DNA of 64,000 nucleotides from Paracoccaceae bacterium (GTDB lineage Bacteria; Pseudomonadota; Alphaproteobacteria; Rhodobacterales; Rhodobacteraceae): positions 1 through 64,000 of the forward strand of contig JAFGTV010000020.1 in NCBI GenBank assembly GCA_016938875.1, in the 5' to 3' direction. A program made the translations under genes and the position numbers. The notes beneath the pieces are model-generated. The model ran no database searches. It had not been told where the DNA came from and saw only the letters and a program-made list of their open reading frames with translations. The first letter of the stretch is position 1; each line of letters opens with the position of its first letter. Positions 56,713 to 64,000 of this stretch are shown here, one piece after another.

Positions 56713-57831
56713 TCACACCCGCATCGGCATCACGACATACACCGCCGAGGTATCGCCACCCTCGCGCATCAGCGTGGGATCGCCGGCAGAGTTGAACAGG
56801 AACACCGCGTTTTCGCGATCGACCTGATTTGCGATTTCTTGCAGGTATTTCGCGTTGAACCCGATCTCAAGCCGCTCATCGCCATAGGACACGGCCAGCT
56901 CTTCCTCGGCGGCGCCGCTGTCGGGGGCATTGACCGACAGGGTCAGCCGGTCCTCGTCCAGCACCAGCTTGACGGCGCGCGAGCGCTCGGAACTGACGGT
57001 CGCCACCCGGTCGACCGCCCGGGCGAATTCGGCGGCGTCCACTTCCAGCCGGCGCGTGTTGCCCTGCGGGATCACGCGCGTGTAGTCGGGGAAGGTGCCG
57101 TCGATAACCTTTGAGGTCAGGGTGATCTCGGGCGTGGCAAAGCGCACCTTGGTCTCGCTGACCGAAACGGCGATCTGGGCGTCGTCATCCTCCAGCAGCT
57201 TGCGCATCTCGCCCACGGTCTTGCGCGGGACGATCACGCCAGGCATCGTTTCCGCGCCCTCCGGCAGCGGTGCGTCGATGCGCGCCAGGCGGTGTCCGTC
57301 CGTCGCGACACAGCGCAAAACCCGACCATCCTCGCCATCGGCGACATGCATGTAGACGCCGTTCAGATAATAGCGGGTCTCTTCGGTCGAAATCGCGAAT
57401 TTCGACTTGTCGAACAACCGGCGCAGCACCGGCGCAGAGGCCGAGAAATTCGCCGTGTATTCCGACGAGGCCATGACCGGGAAATCTTCCTTGGGCAGGG
57501 TGGCCAGGTTGAAATGCGACCGCCCGGCCTGCACGGTCAACCGACCCGATGCGCCGTCATCGGCCAGCTCTACCAGCGCCCCATCGGGCAGCTTGCGCAC
57601 GATCTCGTGCAGGGTCACGGCCGACACGGTGGTGGCCCCGGCACGCTCGACCTGGGCGGGCACCTTGTCCACGACCTCGATATCCAGGTCGGTGGCGCGG
57701 AAACTGACGGTATCGCCCTCGGCCTCGATCAGCACATTGGCCAGGATCGGAATGGTATTGCGCCGCTCGACCACAGATTGCGCCTGGCCAACCGCCCGAA
57801 GAAGCGCGCCACGTTCGATGCTGATCTTCAT
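56713..57831 (-). CDS. dnaN: DnaN, DNA polymerase III beta sliding clamp
   Basis: A 372-residue clamp made of three repeated domains, starting MKISIERGALLRAVGQAQSVVERRNTIPIL-like at ATG 57831 with AGGAGC upstream. The C-terminus ends in YVVMPMRV, the usual clamp tail. An ATG 15 bases upstream is out of the family alignment. It follows dnaA by 122 bases and precedes recF. Confidence 0.97.
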   Translation of the reverse strand: MKISIERGALLRAVGQAQSVVERRNTIPILANVLIEAEGDTVSFRATDLDIEVVDKVPAQVERAGATTVSAVTLHEIVRKLPDGALVELADDGASGRLTVQAGRSHFNLATLPKEDFPVMASSEYTANFSASAPVLRRLFDKSKFAISTEETRYYLNGVYMHVADGEDGRVLRCVATDGHRLARIDAPLPEGAETMPGVIVPRKTVGEMRKLLEDDDAQIAVSVSETKVRFATPEITLTSKVIDGTFPDYTRVIPQGNTRRLEVDAAEFARAVDRVATVSSERSRAVKLVLDEDRLTLSVNAPDSGAAEEELAVSYGDERLEIGFNAKYLQEIANQVDRENAVFLFNSAGDPTLMREGGDTSAVYVVMPMRV

Positions 57832-57953
57832 TCCACCGCTCCTCATGCCGCCGGGAGGCGGAACCTAACCGTTTCGCCCCCTGGCTCAAGCATTTTCTGG
57901 ACTGTCTGAGACTTTCGCAAGGGCGTCAAGGCCATAGGCCGCAGGCGCGCGGC

Positions 57954-59309
57954 CTAACCCTCCAGCATGCGGCGCAAAAGTTCCAGATCCTCGTTGATCT
58001 GGGGATCGCTGGCGCGCAGCTCGTCGATCCGCTTGACCGCGTGCATGACCGTGGTGTGGTCACGCCCCCCGAACCGGCGCCCGATTTCAGGCAGGCTGCG
58101 CGAGGTCAGTTGTTTGGACAGGTACATCGCAATCTGGCGCGGTCGAGCCAGGACGCGGTGCCGTTTGGGCCCGATCATGTCCGACATGCGCATGTTGTAA
58201 TGTTCGCTGACCTGGCGCTGAATTTCCTCGACCGTCACCTTGCGGTCAGAGGCGCGCAGGATATCGGCCAGGCAATCCTGGGCCAGTTCCAGCGTGATTT
58301 CCTTGCCCACCAGCGAGGCAAAGGCAAAGAGCCGCGTCAGCGCCCCCTCCAGCACCCGCACATTGGTGGAAATGCGATGCGCCAGGAATTCCAGCACCCC
58401 GCCGGCAATCGCCAGGCCGGGATATTGCTGGCGGTAAAGCTCGACCTTTTGTTGCAGGATACCCAGGCGCAACTCGTAGTCGGTGGGGTGCAGGTCCACC
58501 ACCAGGCCACATTGCAGACGGCTCTTGATGCGGTCCTCTAGATCCTTGATCTCGCCCGGCGCACGGTCGGCGGAAATGATGATCTGCTTGTTCTGGTCCA
58601 CCAGCGCGTTGAAGGTATGAAAGAATTCATCCTGGGTGCTGTCCTTGCCGGCGATGAACTGAACGTCATCCACCATCAGCACATCAACAGACCGAAACAG
58701 CGACTTGAACCCCATCATGTCACGCTCGCGCAGCGCCTGCACAAAGCGGTACATGAACTGTTCGGCCGACAGATAGACGACGCGCAACTCGGGCGCGCGT
58801 TCCCGCAGTTCCCACGCGATGGCATGCATCAGGTGGGTTTTGCCCAACCCCACCCCGCCATAAAGAAACAGCGGGTTAAAGGTGACCGGCCCCCCCTCGG
58901 CCACGCGGCGCGCGGCGGCCTGGGCCAGTTCGTTGGGCTTGCCGGTGACAAAGGTGTCAAAGGTAAAGCGTGCATCCAGCGGCGCGCCGGGCAGATCGCC
59001 CTCGGCGCGCACTTGGGTTTGGGCCGGGGCGGCGGGTGCGGACGCCGCCGCGCGCGCCACCGGCCGGGCCGACGAAACCGCAAATTCCAGACGGTCGACC
59101 GAAACGCCGTTGCGCGTCAGGTGATCCAGAATCCGGTCACCGAAATTGCGGTTCACCCAATCCCCGACGAAACTGGTGGGCACACCAAAGCGGGCGACCC
59201 CATCTTGGAGCGCGCGGAATTCCAGCGGCGCAATCCAGGTTACGAAATTGTTTTTCCCGATGGTTTTCTCAAGATCCGCACAAATCCGTCCCCAGGTTTC
59301 TTCTGTCAT
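57954..59309 (-). CDS. dnaA: DnaA, chromosomal replication initiator
   Basis: A 451-residue AAA+ initiator. Domain I starts MTEETWGRICADLEKTIGKNNFVTWIAPL; the linker is Ala/Pro-rich (about 85-110); Walker A is GGVGLGKTHL and Walker B LMVDDVQF; the DNA-binding domain ends with GGRDHTTVMHAVKRID. ATG 59309 matches the family start, though the site before it is weak (GCGGGC). The frame open to 59471 is not conserved in look. Confidence 0.97.
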   Translation of the reverse strand: MTEETWGRICADLEKTIGKNNFVTWIAPLEFRALQDGVARFGVPTSFVGDWVNRNFGDRILDHLTRNGVSVDRLEFAVSSARPVARAAASAPAAPAQTQVRAEGDLPGAPLDARFTFDTFVTGKPNELAQAAARRVAEGGPVTFNPLFLYGGVGLGKTHLMHAIAWELRERAPELRVVYLSAEQFMYRFVQALRERDMMGFKSLFRSVDVLMVDDVQFIAGKDSTQDEFFHTFNALVDQNKQIIISADRAPGEIKDLEDRIKSRLQCGLVVDLHPTDYELRLGILQQKVELYRQQYPGLAIAGGVLEFLAHRISTNVRVLEGALTRLFAFASLVGKEITLELAQDCLADILRASDRKVTVEEIQRQVSEHYNMRMSDMIGPKRHRVLARPRQIAMYLSKQLTSRSLPEIGRRFGGRDHTTVMHAVKRIDELRASDPQINEDLELLRRMLEG

Positions 59310-59844
59310 TTCTTGCCCGCTTTCGCTCCGTCCCGCAGTCCAAGGCAGACATGTCCCCGCACCCATAAGGCCGCCGGTTACCGTCCCCCCGCGTCCACAG
59401 CCCCCAGGCGGCCAAAATGGCCGAACCCCCCCGCCCGCCGAACACAGGACCACCCCGAACGAACGCGGCACTGCTGCCCCATTCGTGTTGGTCGTTCCTG
59501 CCCCGCTTCAGCGCGGACTCCTTGGACATGAGATCGGAGGGCACCATAGGTTGCCCGGATGCCCTAATCTCGCGGACAAATCGGCACGGAACCCCTCACC
59601 GTATTCCGATCCAACACATCCCTGCCGACATGAAACCAACCCTGGAAAAGGTGTCGTTCCGATCTCGGCAAAGCTGCGCTCCGCGTCATGTCCCCCCAAG
59701 TCGATGTGAATCGCAAGGAGGACCGTAGACTGCCCCCTGCGGGGCGCGCAACAGAACTTCGGCCTTGACTAGAGCTTTGCCAAACCGAATCCAAAAGCCC
59801 GTTGCCAGCGTGCCACGCCGGGCCCCTGAAGGGGTCAAAGACAA
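59310..59844. other. 535-base spacer upstream of dnaA
   Basis: This stretch lies between the dnaA start and the rpsT terminator, so it must hold the dnaA promoter. I see no supported gene. I searched for DnaA boxes (TTATNCACA) on both strands and found only matches of 7 of 9 or worse, such as CGATTCACA near 59705-59713, and no AT-rich unwinding tract. There is no visible oriC here. Confidence 0.6.
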
Positions 59845-59870
59845 GGGGCGCAGCCCTACGGCTACGCCCC
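59845..59870 (-). terminator. Terminator after rpsT
   Basis: GGGGCGCAGCC pairs with GGCTACGCCCC with one mismatch around a 4-base loop; on the minus strand TTGTCTTT follows. It lies 27 bases past the rpsT stop. Confidence 0.75.
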
Positions 59871-59896
59871 CAAGATCACTTGTTTTTATGGGCCTT

Positions 59897-60163
59897 TTAG
59901 GCGCCGAGCGCCTTAACGCGGGCCGACAGGCGGGACATTTTGCGCGATGCGGTATTCTTGTGCACCACACCCTTGGTCACACCGCGCATCAGTTCGGGCT
60001 GGGCCTGGCGCAGGGCTGCGGTTGCGGCCTCTTGGTCACCAGAGGCGATGGCCTCTTCGACCTTGCGCAGGAAGGTGCGGATGCGCGAGCGGCGCGCCTT
60101 GTTCACGGCAAAGCGACGCTCGTTCTGGCGCGCGCGTTTCTTGGCTTGGGGCGAATTTGCCAT
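59897..60163 (-). CDS. rpsT: RpsT, 30S ribosomal protein S20
   Basis: An 88-residue, very basic helical protein starting [17 protein letters not shown], the standard S20 N-terminus, and ending [12 protein letters not shown]. It binds 16S rRNA early in 30S assembly. ATG 60163 has AAGGAAAC about 11 bases upstream. Single-gene unit with its own terminator; the position beside dnaA is common in alphaproteobacteria. Confidence 0.97.
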   Translation of the reverse strand: MANSPQAKKRARQNERRFAVNKARRSRIRTFLRKVEEAIASGDQEAATAALRQAQPELMRGVTKGVVHKNTASRKMSRLSARVKALGA

Positions 60164-60342
60164 CTGGGTCTGTTTCCTTATCCGGGTCTTGGCGTCAAAT
60201 ATCTCGCGCATCGAGGCCCGGCCAGGACATCCAGAGGTCCGGCTGATTCCGGCCAGAGCGGGCCTCACGCGCATGTAGGGGACCGCCTATAGGGCAGATC
60301 ACGCAAAAAGGGAACAGGAAAATGCGCTCCGCCGCGCCCGGA

Positions 60343-61119
60343 TCACTTGTCCCGGAACTGCGGCTCGCGCTTTTCGACAAAGGCCTGCATGCCCTCGGTC
60401 TGATCCTCGGTCGCAAACAGCGCGTGGAACATGCGGCGTTCGAACAGCAACCCCTCGCGCAGGGTGGTTTCATAGCTGCGGTTCACGCATTCCTTGACGA
60501 CCATCGTGGTCAGCGCGGATTTCTCGGCGATCTTCTGGGCGACGGCCATGGCCTCTTCCATCAGCTTCTTGGCGGGCACCACGCGGCTGACCAGCCCTGA
60601 GCGTTCGGCCTCTTCGGCGTCCATGAAACGGCCGGTCAGATGCATGTCCATCGCCTTGGACTTGCCCACGATCCGGGTCAGGCGTTGCGTCCCGCCGATG
60701 CCGGCGACCACGCCCAGGTTGATTTCGGGCTGGCCGAACTTGGCGGTGTCGGCGGCGATGATGAAATCGCACATCATCGCCAGTTCACACCCACCGCCCA
60801 GCGCATAGCCCGATACCGCTGCGATGATCGGCTTGCGGCAGCGCATGAAATCCTCGGCCTCGGCGGTGAACAGATCACCGACAAAGACATCGACAAAGGT
60901 TTTCTCGCTCATCTCGCGGATGTCGGCACCGGCGGCAAAGGCCTTTTCCGATCCGGTCAGCACGACACAGCGAACCTTGTCATTGGCATTGGCCTGGGTA
61001 ACGGCGTCTGCCAGTTCGGTCATCAACTCGGAATTCAGCGCGTTCAGCGCCTCGGGCCGGTTCAGCCGGATCAGAGCGACATGGTCCTCGATCTCGACGA
61101 TCAACGTCTTGTAAGCCAT
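60343..61119 (-). CDS. Enoyl-CoA hydratase (crotonase family)
   Basis: A 258-residue short-chain enoyl-CoA hydratase. [11 protein letters not shown] gives the oxyanion loop; the two catalytic Glu are in [14 protein letters not shown] and [15 protein letters not shown], both present. It hydrates trans-2-enoyl-CoA in fatty acid or amino acid breakdown. It follows mutM by 60 bases on the same strand. The family is broad, but two Glu and the length favour true hydratase activity. Confidence 0.92.
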   Translation of the reverse strand: MAYKTLIVEIEDHVALIRLNRPEALNALNSELMTELADAVTQANANDKVRCVVLTGSEKAFAAGADIREMSEKTFVDVFVGDLFTAEAEDFMRCRKPIIAAVSGYALGGGCELAMMCDFIIAADTAKFGQPEINLGVVAGIGGTQRLTRIVGKSKAMDMHLTGRFMDAEEAERSGLVSRVVPAKKLMEEAMAVAQKIAEKSALTTMVVKECVNRSYETTLREGLLFERRMFHALFATEDQTEGMQAFVEKREPQFRDK

Positions 61120-61179
61120 GAATGGCGGCCTCCGTTTCGTTCGGCCCGACTCCTTAGCAGCCTGACCCCGGCATTCAAG

Positions 61180-62031
61180 CTATCTTTGGCATTTCGGGCA
61201 ATAGAAAGTCGAGCGGCCCGATTGCACGATTCGGGCGATCTGCCCGCCACAGCCGGGGGTGGGGCACGGCGCGCCCTCGCGGCCATAGGCGCGAAAACTG
61301 TGCTGGAAATAGCCCAGCTCGCCATCGGTCTGGCGATGATCGCGCAGGGACGATCCGCCGGCCTCGATCGCTTCGGCCAGAACGTCGCGGATCACCGGCA
61401 CCAGGGTGGCCAGCCGGGCCGGTGCGATCCGTCCCGCCTTACGCCGGGGCGAGATGCCGGCCCGATGCAGCGCCTCGCACACGTAGATGTTACCCAGGCC
61501 CGCCACCACGCGCTGATCCAGCAATGCGGCCTTGATCGGGGTCATCCGGCCGCGCAAACGCGCCACCAGATACCGCTCATCAAAGGTGTTTCCCAAAGGC
61601 TCGGGGCCAAGGTCGGCCAGCAGCCAGTGCCCCTCGACCGCATCCGTCGGGACCAGGTCCATCGCGCCGAACCGGCGCGCGTCATTAAAGGTGACACGCG
61701 CGCCGCCCTCGATCTCCAGCACCACATGGTCATGCTTTTCGGGGGCGGGATGGGCATGGTGGAACAGGCCCAGCGGGTCGCCGGACACCAGCATCCGCCC
61801 CGACATGCCCAGGTGAATGATCAGCGTCTCGCCAGTGGAAAGATCGGCCAGGATGTATTTCGACCGCCGCCCCAGCCGCGTCACCCGCGCGCCCGTCAGA
61901 CGGTCCGCCATTCCCGGCGGAAAGGGCCAGCGCAGGTCGGGCCGGTTCACCCGGGCGCGCGCGATCACCCGCCCCTCGATCACCGGGGCAAGGCCGCGAC
62001 GCACTGTCTCTACCTCTGGCAATTCGGGCAT
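61180..62031 (-). CDS. mutM: MutM/Fpg, formamidopyrimidine-DNA glycosylase
   Basis: A 283-residue base-excision enzyme that removes 8-oxoguanine. After Met removal the N-terminal Pro ([13 protein letters not shown]) is the nucleophile and the next Glu is catalytic. A C-terminal zinc finger has four Cys (CPTPGC ... CPKC). The H2TH region lies around residues 150-200. ATG 62031 is fixed by the need for Pro at position 2. Divergent from ubiE. Confidence 0.97.
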   Translation of the reverse strand: MPELPEVETVRRGLAPVIEGRVIARARVNRPDLRWPFPPGMADRLTGARVTRLGRRSKYILADLSTGETLIIHLGMSGRMLVSGDPLGLFHHAHPAPEKHDHVVLEIEGGARVTFNDARRFGAMDLVPTDAVEGHWLLADLGPEPLGNTFDERYLVARLRGRMTPIKAALLDQRVVAGLGNIYVCEALHRAGISPRRKAGRIAPARLATLVPVIRDVLAEAIEAGGSSLRDHRQTDGELGYFQHSFRAYGREGAPCPTPGCGGQIARIVQSGRSTFYCPKCQR

Positions 62032-62117
62032 TGGCCCCTTCCTTCCTGTCAGGAACGCATTGTAAGCACCGCAGGGCGACCTATAAGAAAGGCGCAACTT
62101 ACCGACGGCAAGGCCCC

Positions 62118-62870
62118 ATGACACAGAACGCGCAGAAAACGACCCATTTCGGCTTTCAGACCGTGGCCGAAGAGGAAAAGGCGGGCATGGTCCACGGGGT
62201 CTTTACCCGCGTGGCCTCGCGCTATGACCTGATGAACGATTTGATGTCTGGCGGCATCCACCGTGTCTGGAAGGACGCGATGATGGACTGGCTGGCCCCG
62301 CAGCCCTGGCAGCGTCTGCTGGATGTGGCGGGCGGCACGGGCGACATTTCGTTCCGCTTCCTCAAACGCGCGCCGGGGGCGCGGGCGGTGGTCTGCGACA
62401 TGACCGAATCCATGCTGGTCGAGGGGCGCAAACGCGCCGAGGCCGAGCAGATGGCCGACAACCTGGACTGGGTGGTCGGCGACGGCATGAAGCTGCCGTT
62501 CGAGGACAACAGTTTCGACGTTTTCACCAACTCGTTCGGCACCCGTAACATCACCAACGTCCAGGACGCCCTGAACGAGGCCTACCGCGTTCTGCGTCCC
62601 GGCGGGCGGCTGATGGTGCTGGAATTCAGCCAGATGCCCAACCCGATGATGCAATGGGCCTATGACCGCTATTCGTTCAACGTGATCCCGGTGCTGGGGC
62701 AGATCGTGGCCAATGACCGCGACAGCTATCAATACCTCGTCGAGTCGATCCGCAAATTCCCCGATCAGGACACCTTTGCCGACATGATCCGCACGGCCGG
62801 GTTCGAGCAGGTGAAATACCGCAACCTTTCGATGGGGATTGCGGCGCTTCATTCGGGGTGGAAAATCTAG
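62118..62870 (+). CDS. ubiE: UbiE, ubiquinone biosynthesis C-methyltransferase
   Basis: A 250-residue SAM methyltransferase with family signature [20 protein letters not shown], the SAM motif [16 protein letters not shown] and the later GRLMVLEFS motif. It methylates the demethoxy ring intermediate of ubiquinone. ATG 62118 sits just before the conserved start. It is followed directly by ubiB with no gap. Confidence 0.97.
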   Translation: MTQNAQKTTHFGFQTVAEEEKAGMVHGVFTRVASRYDLMNDLMSGGIHRVWKDAMMDWLAPQPWQRLLDVAGGTGDISFRFLKRAPGARAVVCDMTESMLVEGRKRAEAEQMADNLDWVVGDGMKLPFEDNSFDVFTNSFGTRNITNVQDALNEAYRVLRPGGRLMVLEFSQMPNPMMQWAYDRYSFNVIPVLGQIVANDRDSYQYLVESIRKFPDQDTFADMIRTAGFEQVKYRNLSMGIAALHSGWKI

Positions 62871-64000
62871 GTGCGCGGACCTCACAATATCTGGCGGCTG
62901 ATCCAAACGCTCGCCACGCTTGAACGCACCGGCGCCAATCGCGTCGTGCTAGAGGCATTCGCCGCCCCCGCCAGTGTCCGGGCGTTGGCCCGTGTGCTGG
63001 GCTGGCCCCTGAAATGGCTGGGTGAAAAGGGCGATCCCGCCCTGCCGCCCGCGACCCGCGCGCTGACCGCGCTGGGACCGGCCTATATCAAGTTCGGCCA
63101 GATCCTGTCGACCCGGCCCGACGTGGTCGGGGACGAGTTGGCCGTGCAGCTGCGCGTGTTGCAGGACAAACTGCCGCCCTTCCCGGTCGAAGTCGCCAAA
63201 AAGACAGTCGCCCAGGAACTGGGCCACCCGGCGGATGAGTTGTTCTCGGAATTCTCGGAACCGATCGCCGCAGCCTCGATCGCGCAGGTCCACAAGGCCC
63301 GCATCGCGCGCACCGGCGAACAGGTGGCCGTCAAGGTTCTGCGCCCCAATGTCGAGCGTAACTTTCGCAAGGATATCGACGCGTTCTACCTGGCCGCCTC
63401 GGTGATCGAGATGTTGTCGCCGTCCTCGCGGCGGCTGCGCCCGACCGATGTGATCGCCCATTTCGATGGCGTCGTGACCGGAGAGTTGGACCTGCGGATG
63501 GAAACCTCCTCGGCGGCAGAGTTTGCCTCGAACACCGAAGGGGATGCCGGTTTCGTCGTTCCGCGCGTGATCTGGCCGCTTTCGGGGCGGCGGGTGATGA
63601 CCCTGGGCTGGGCCGAGGGTGTGCCGATGGGCGACAACGCCGCCATCGACGCCGCCGGTCACAACCGCCGTGTGCTGGGCGAGCGGGTGCTGGCGATGTT
63701 CCTGCAACATGCGTTGCGCGACGGTTTCTTCCACGCCGATATGCACCAGGGCAACATGAAGGTCGCCGCCAATGGCGATATCCTGTGCTTTGACTTCGGG
63801 ATCATGGGACGGATCGACGAATACACCCGTCGCGTCTATGCCGAGATCCTGTTCGGCTTTATCCGCAAGGATTACCGCCGCGTCGCCGAGGTGCATTTCG
63901 AGGCGGGCTATGTCCCCCCCGATCAGGATATCGACGATTTCGCCCGCGCCCTGCGCTCTGTTGGCGAACCGATCTTCGGCATGGATGCCACCCAGATCTC
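62871..64000 (+). CDS. ubiB: UbiB, ABC1/ADCK-type kinase-like protein for ubiquinone synthesis, 3' part outside window
   Basis: About 376 residues are visible; the full protein is usually near 510 with two C-terminal membrane helices, which lie beyond the window. The KxGQ motif appears in AYIKFGQILSTRPD, and the Ala-rich AAAS motif in IAAASIAQVHKAR, both marks of the UbiB family; the invariant Lys is in VAVKVLRP. UbiB supports aerobic ubiquinone synthesis. The start is GTG 62871 directly after the ubiE stop, with GGGGTGG upstream, so they form one operon. Confidence 0.95.
   Translation, partial: MRGPHNIWRLIQTLATLERTGANRVVLEAFAAPASVRALARVLGWPLKWLGEKGDPALPPATRALTALGPAYIKFGQILSTRPDVVGDELAVQLRVLQDKLPPFPVEVAKKTVAQELGHPADELFSEFSEPIAAASIAQVHKARIARTGEQVAVKVLRPNVERNFRKDIDAFYLAASVIEMLSPSSRRLRPTDVIAHFDGVVTGELDLRMETSSAAEFASNTEGDAGFVVPRVIWPLSGRRVMTLGWAEGVPMGDNAAIDAAGHNRRVLGERVLAMFLQHALRDGFFHADMHQGNMKVAANGDILCFDFGIMGRIDEYTRRVYAEILFGFIRKDYRRVAEVHFEAGYVPPDQDIDDFARALRSVGEPIFGMDATQI

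Noticed and set aside
59310-59844. Origin of replication upstream of dnaA
   Set aside because: Best matches to the DnaA box are 7 of 9 or lower, not clustered, and there is no AT-rich unwinding region.

Overview
The window is high-GC chromosomal DNA from a purple aerobic anoxygenic phototroph, most likely a member of the Rhodobacterales (Rhodobacter/Roseobacter group). The evidence is one end of a photosynthesis gene cluster in the gene order typical of that order, the regulators AerR/PpaA and PpsR, the oxygen-dependent cyclase AcsF, and many overlapping stop/start codons. No tRNA, rRNA, IS element, phage gene or CRISPR array was seen. The long open frames opposite the real genes are by-products of high GC.

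Region 1 (1-19268) is the photosynthesis cluster. A leftward superoperon bchF-bchN-bchB-bchH-bchL-bchM-lhaA-puhA-puhB-puhC-(small conserved gene)-acsF makes the bacteriochlorophyll a precursor, assembles antenna and supplies the reaction-centre H subunit. A rightward set aerR-ppsR-bchG-(orf428-type MFS)-bchP-idi holds the regulators and the last steps of pigment synthesis. The divergent bchF/aerR spacer carries two PpsR palindromes, one overlapping a good -35 box for bchF. The puf, crt, bchCXYZ and bchDI genes are not in the window.

Region 2 (19286-36000) is accessory: a SulP anion transporter, a NUDIX hydrolase, a DUF808 membrane protein, an arsenic operon (ArsR-ArsC fusion, GAPDH, ArsJ) that would export arsenate as 1-arseno-3-phosphoglycerate, a PhoX-like protein with a two-haem secreted protein, a divergent mntH/mntR pair, and a TAXI-type TRAP transporter. 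A DEAD-box helicase follows.

Region 3 (37450-45450) is the least explained. It is a tightly coupled leftward operon of a PqqD-like protein, an ATP-grasp enzyme, a group IV PLP decarboxylase-like enzyme, and a membrane protein joining a urea-transporter-like channel to an M23 metallopeptidase domain. An orphan oligopeptide-binding protein is divergent from it, followed by an exported dienelactone-hydrolase-like protein. I rate this operon the best candidate for an undescribed pathway.

Region 4 (45500-52900) holds oxyR/katG for peroxide defence and an EmrAB-type drug exporter under a TetR repressor with two identical-arm operators flanking the exporter promoter.

Region 5 (53000-64000) is core: gyrB, recF, dnaN and dnaA, then rpsT, an enoyl-CoA hydratase, mutM, and ubiE-ubiB, the last cut by the window end. 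The dnaA-dnaN-recF-gyrB block lies about 35-50 kb from the photosynthesis genes. I see no DnaA-box cluster, so the origin itself is not identified here.
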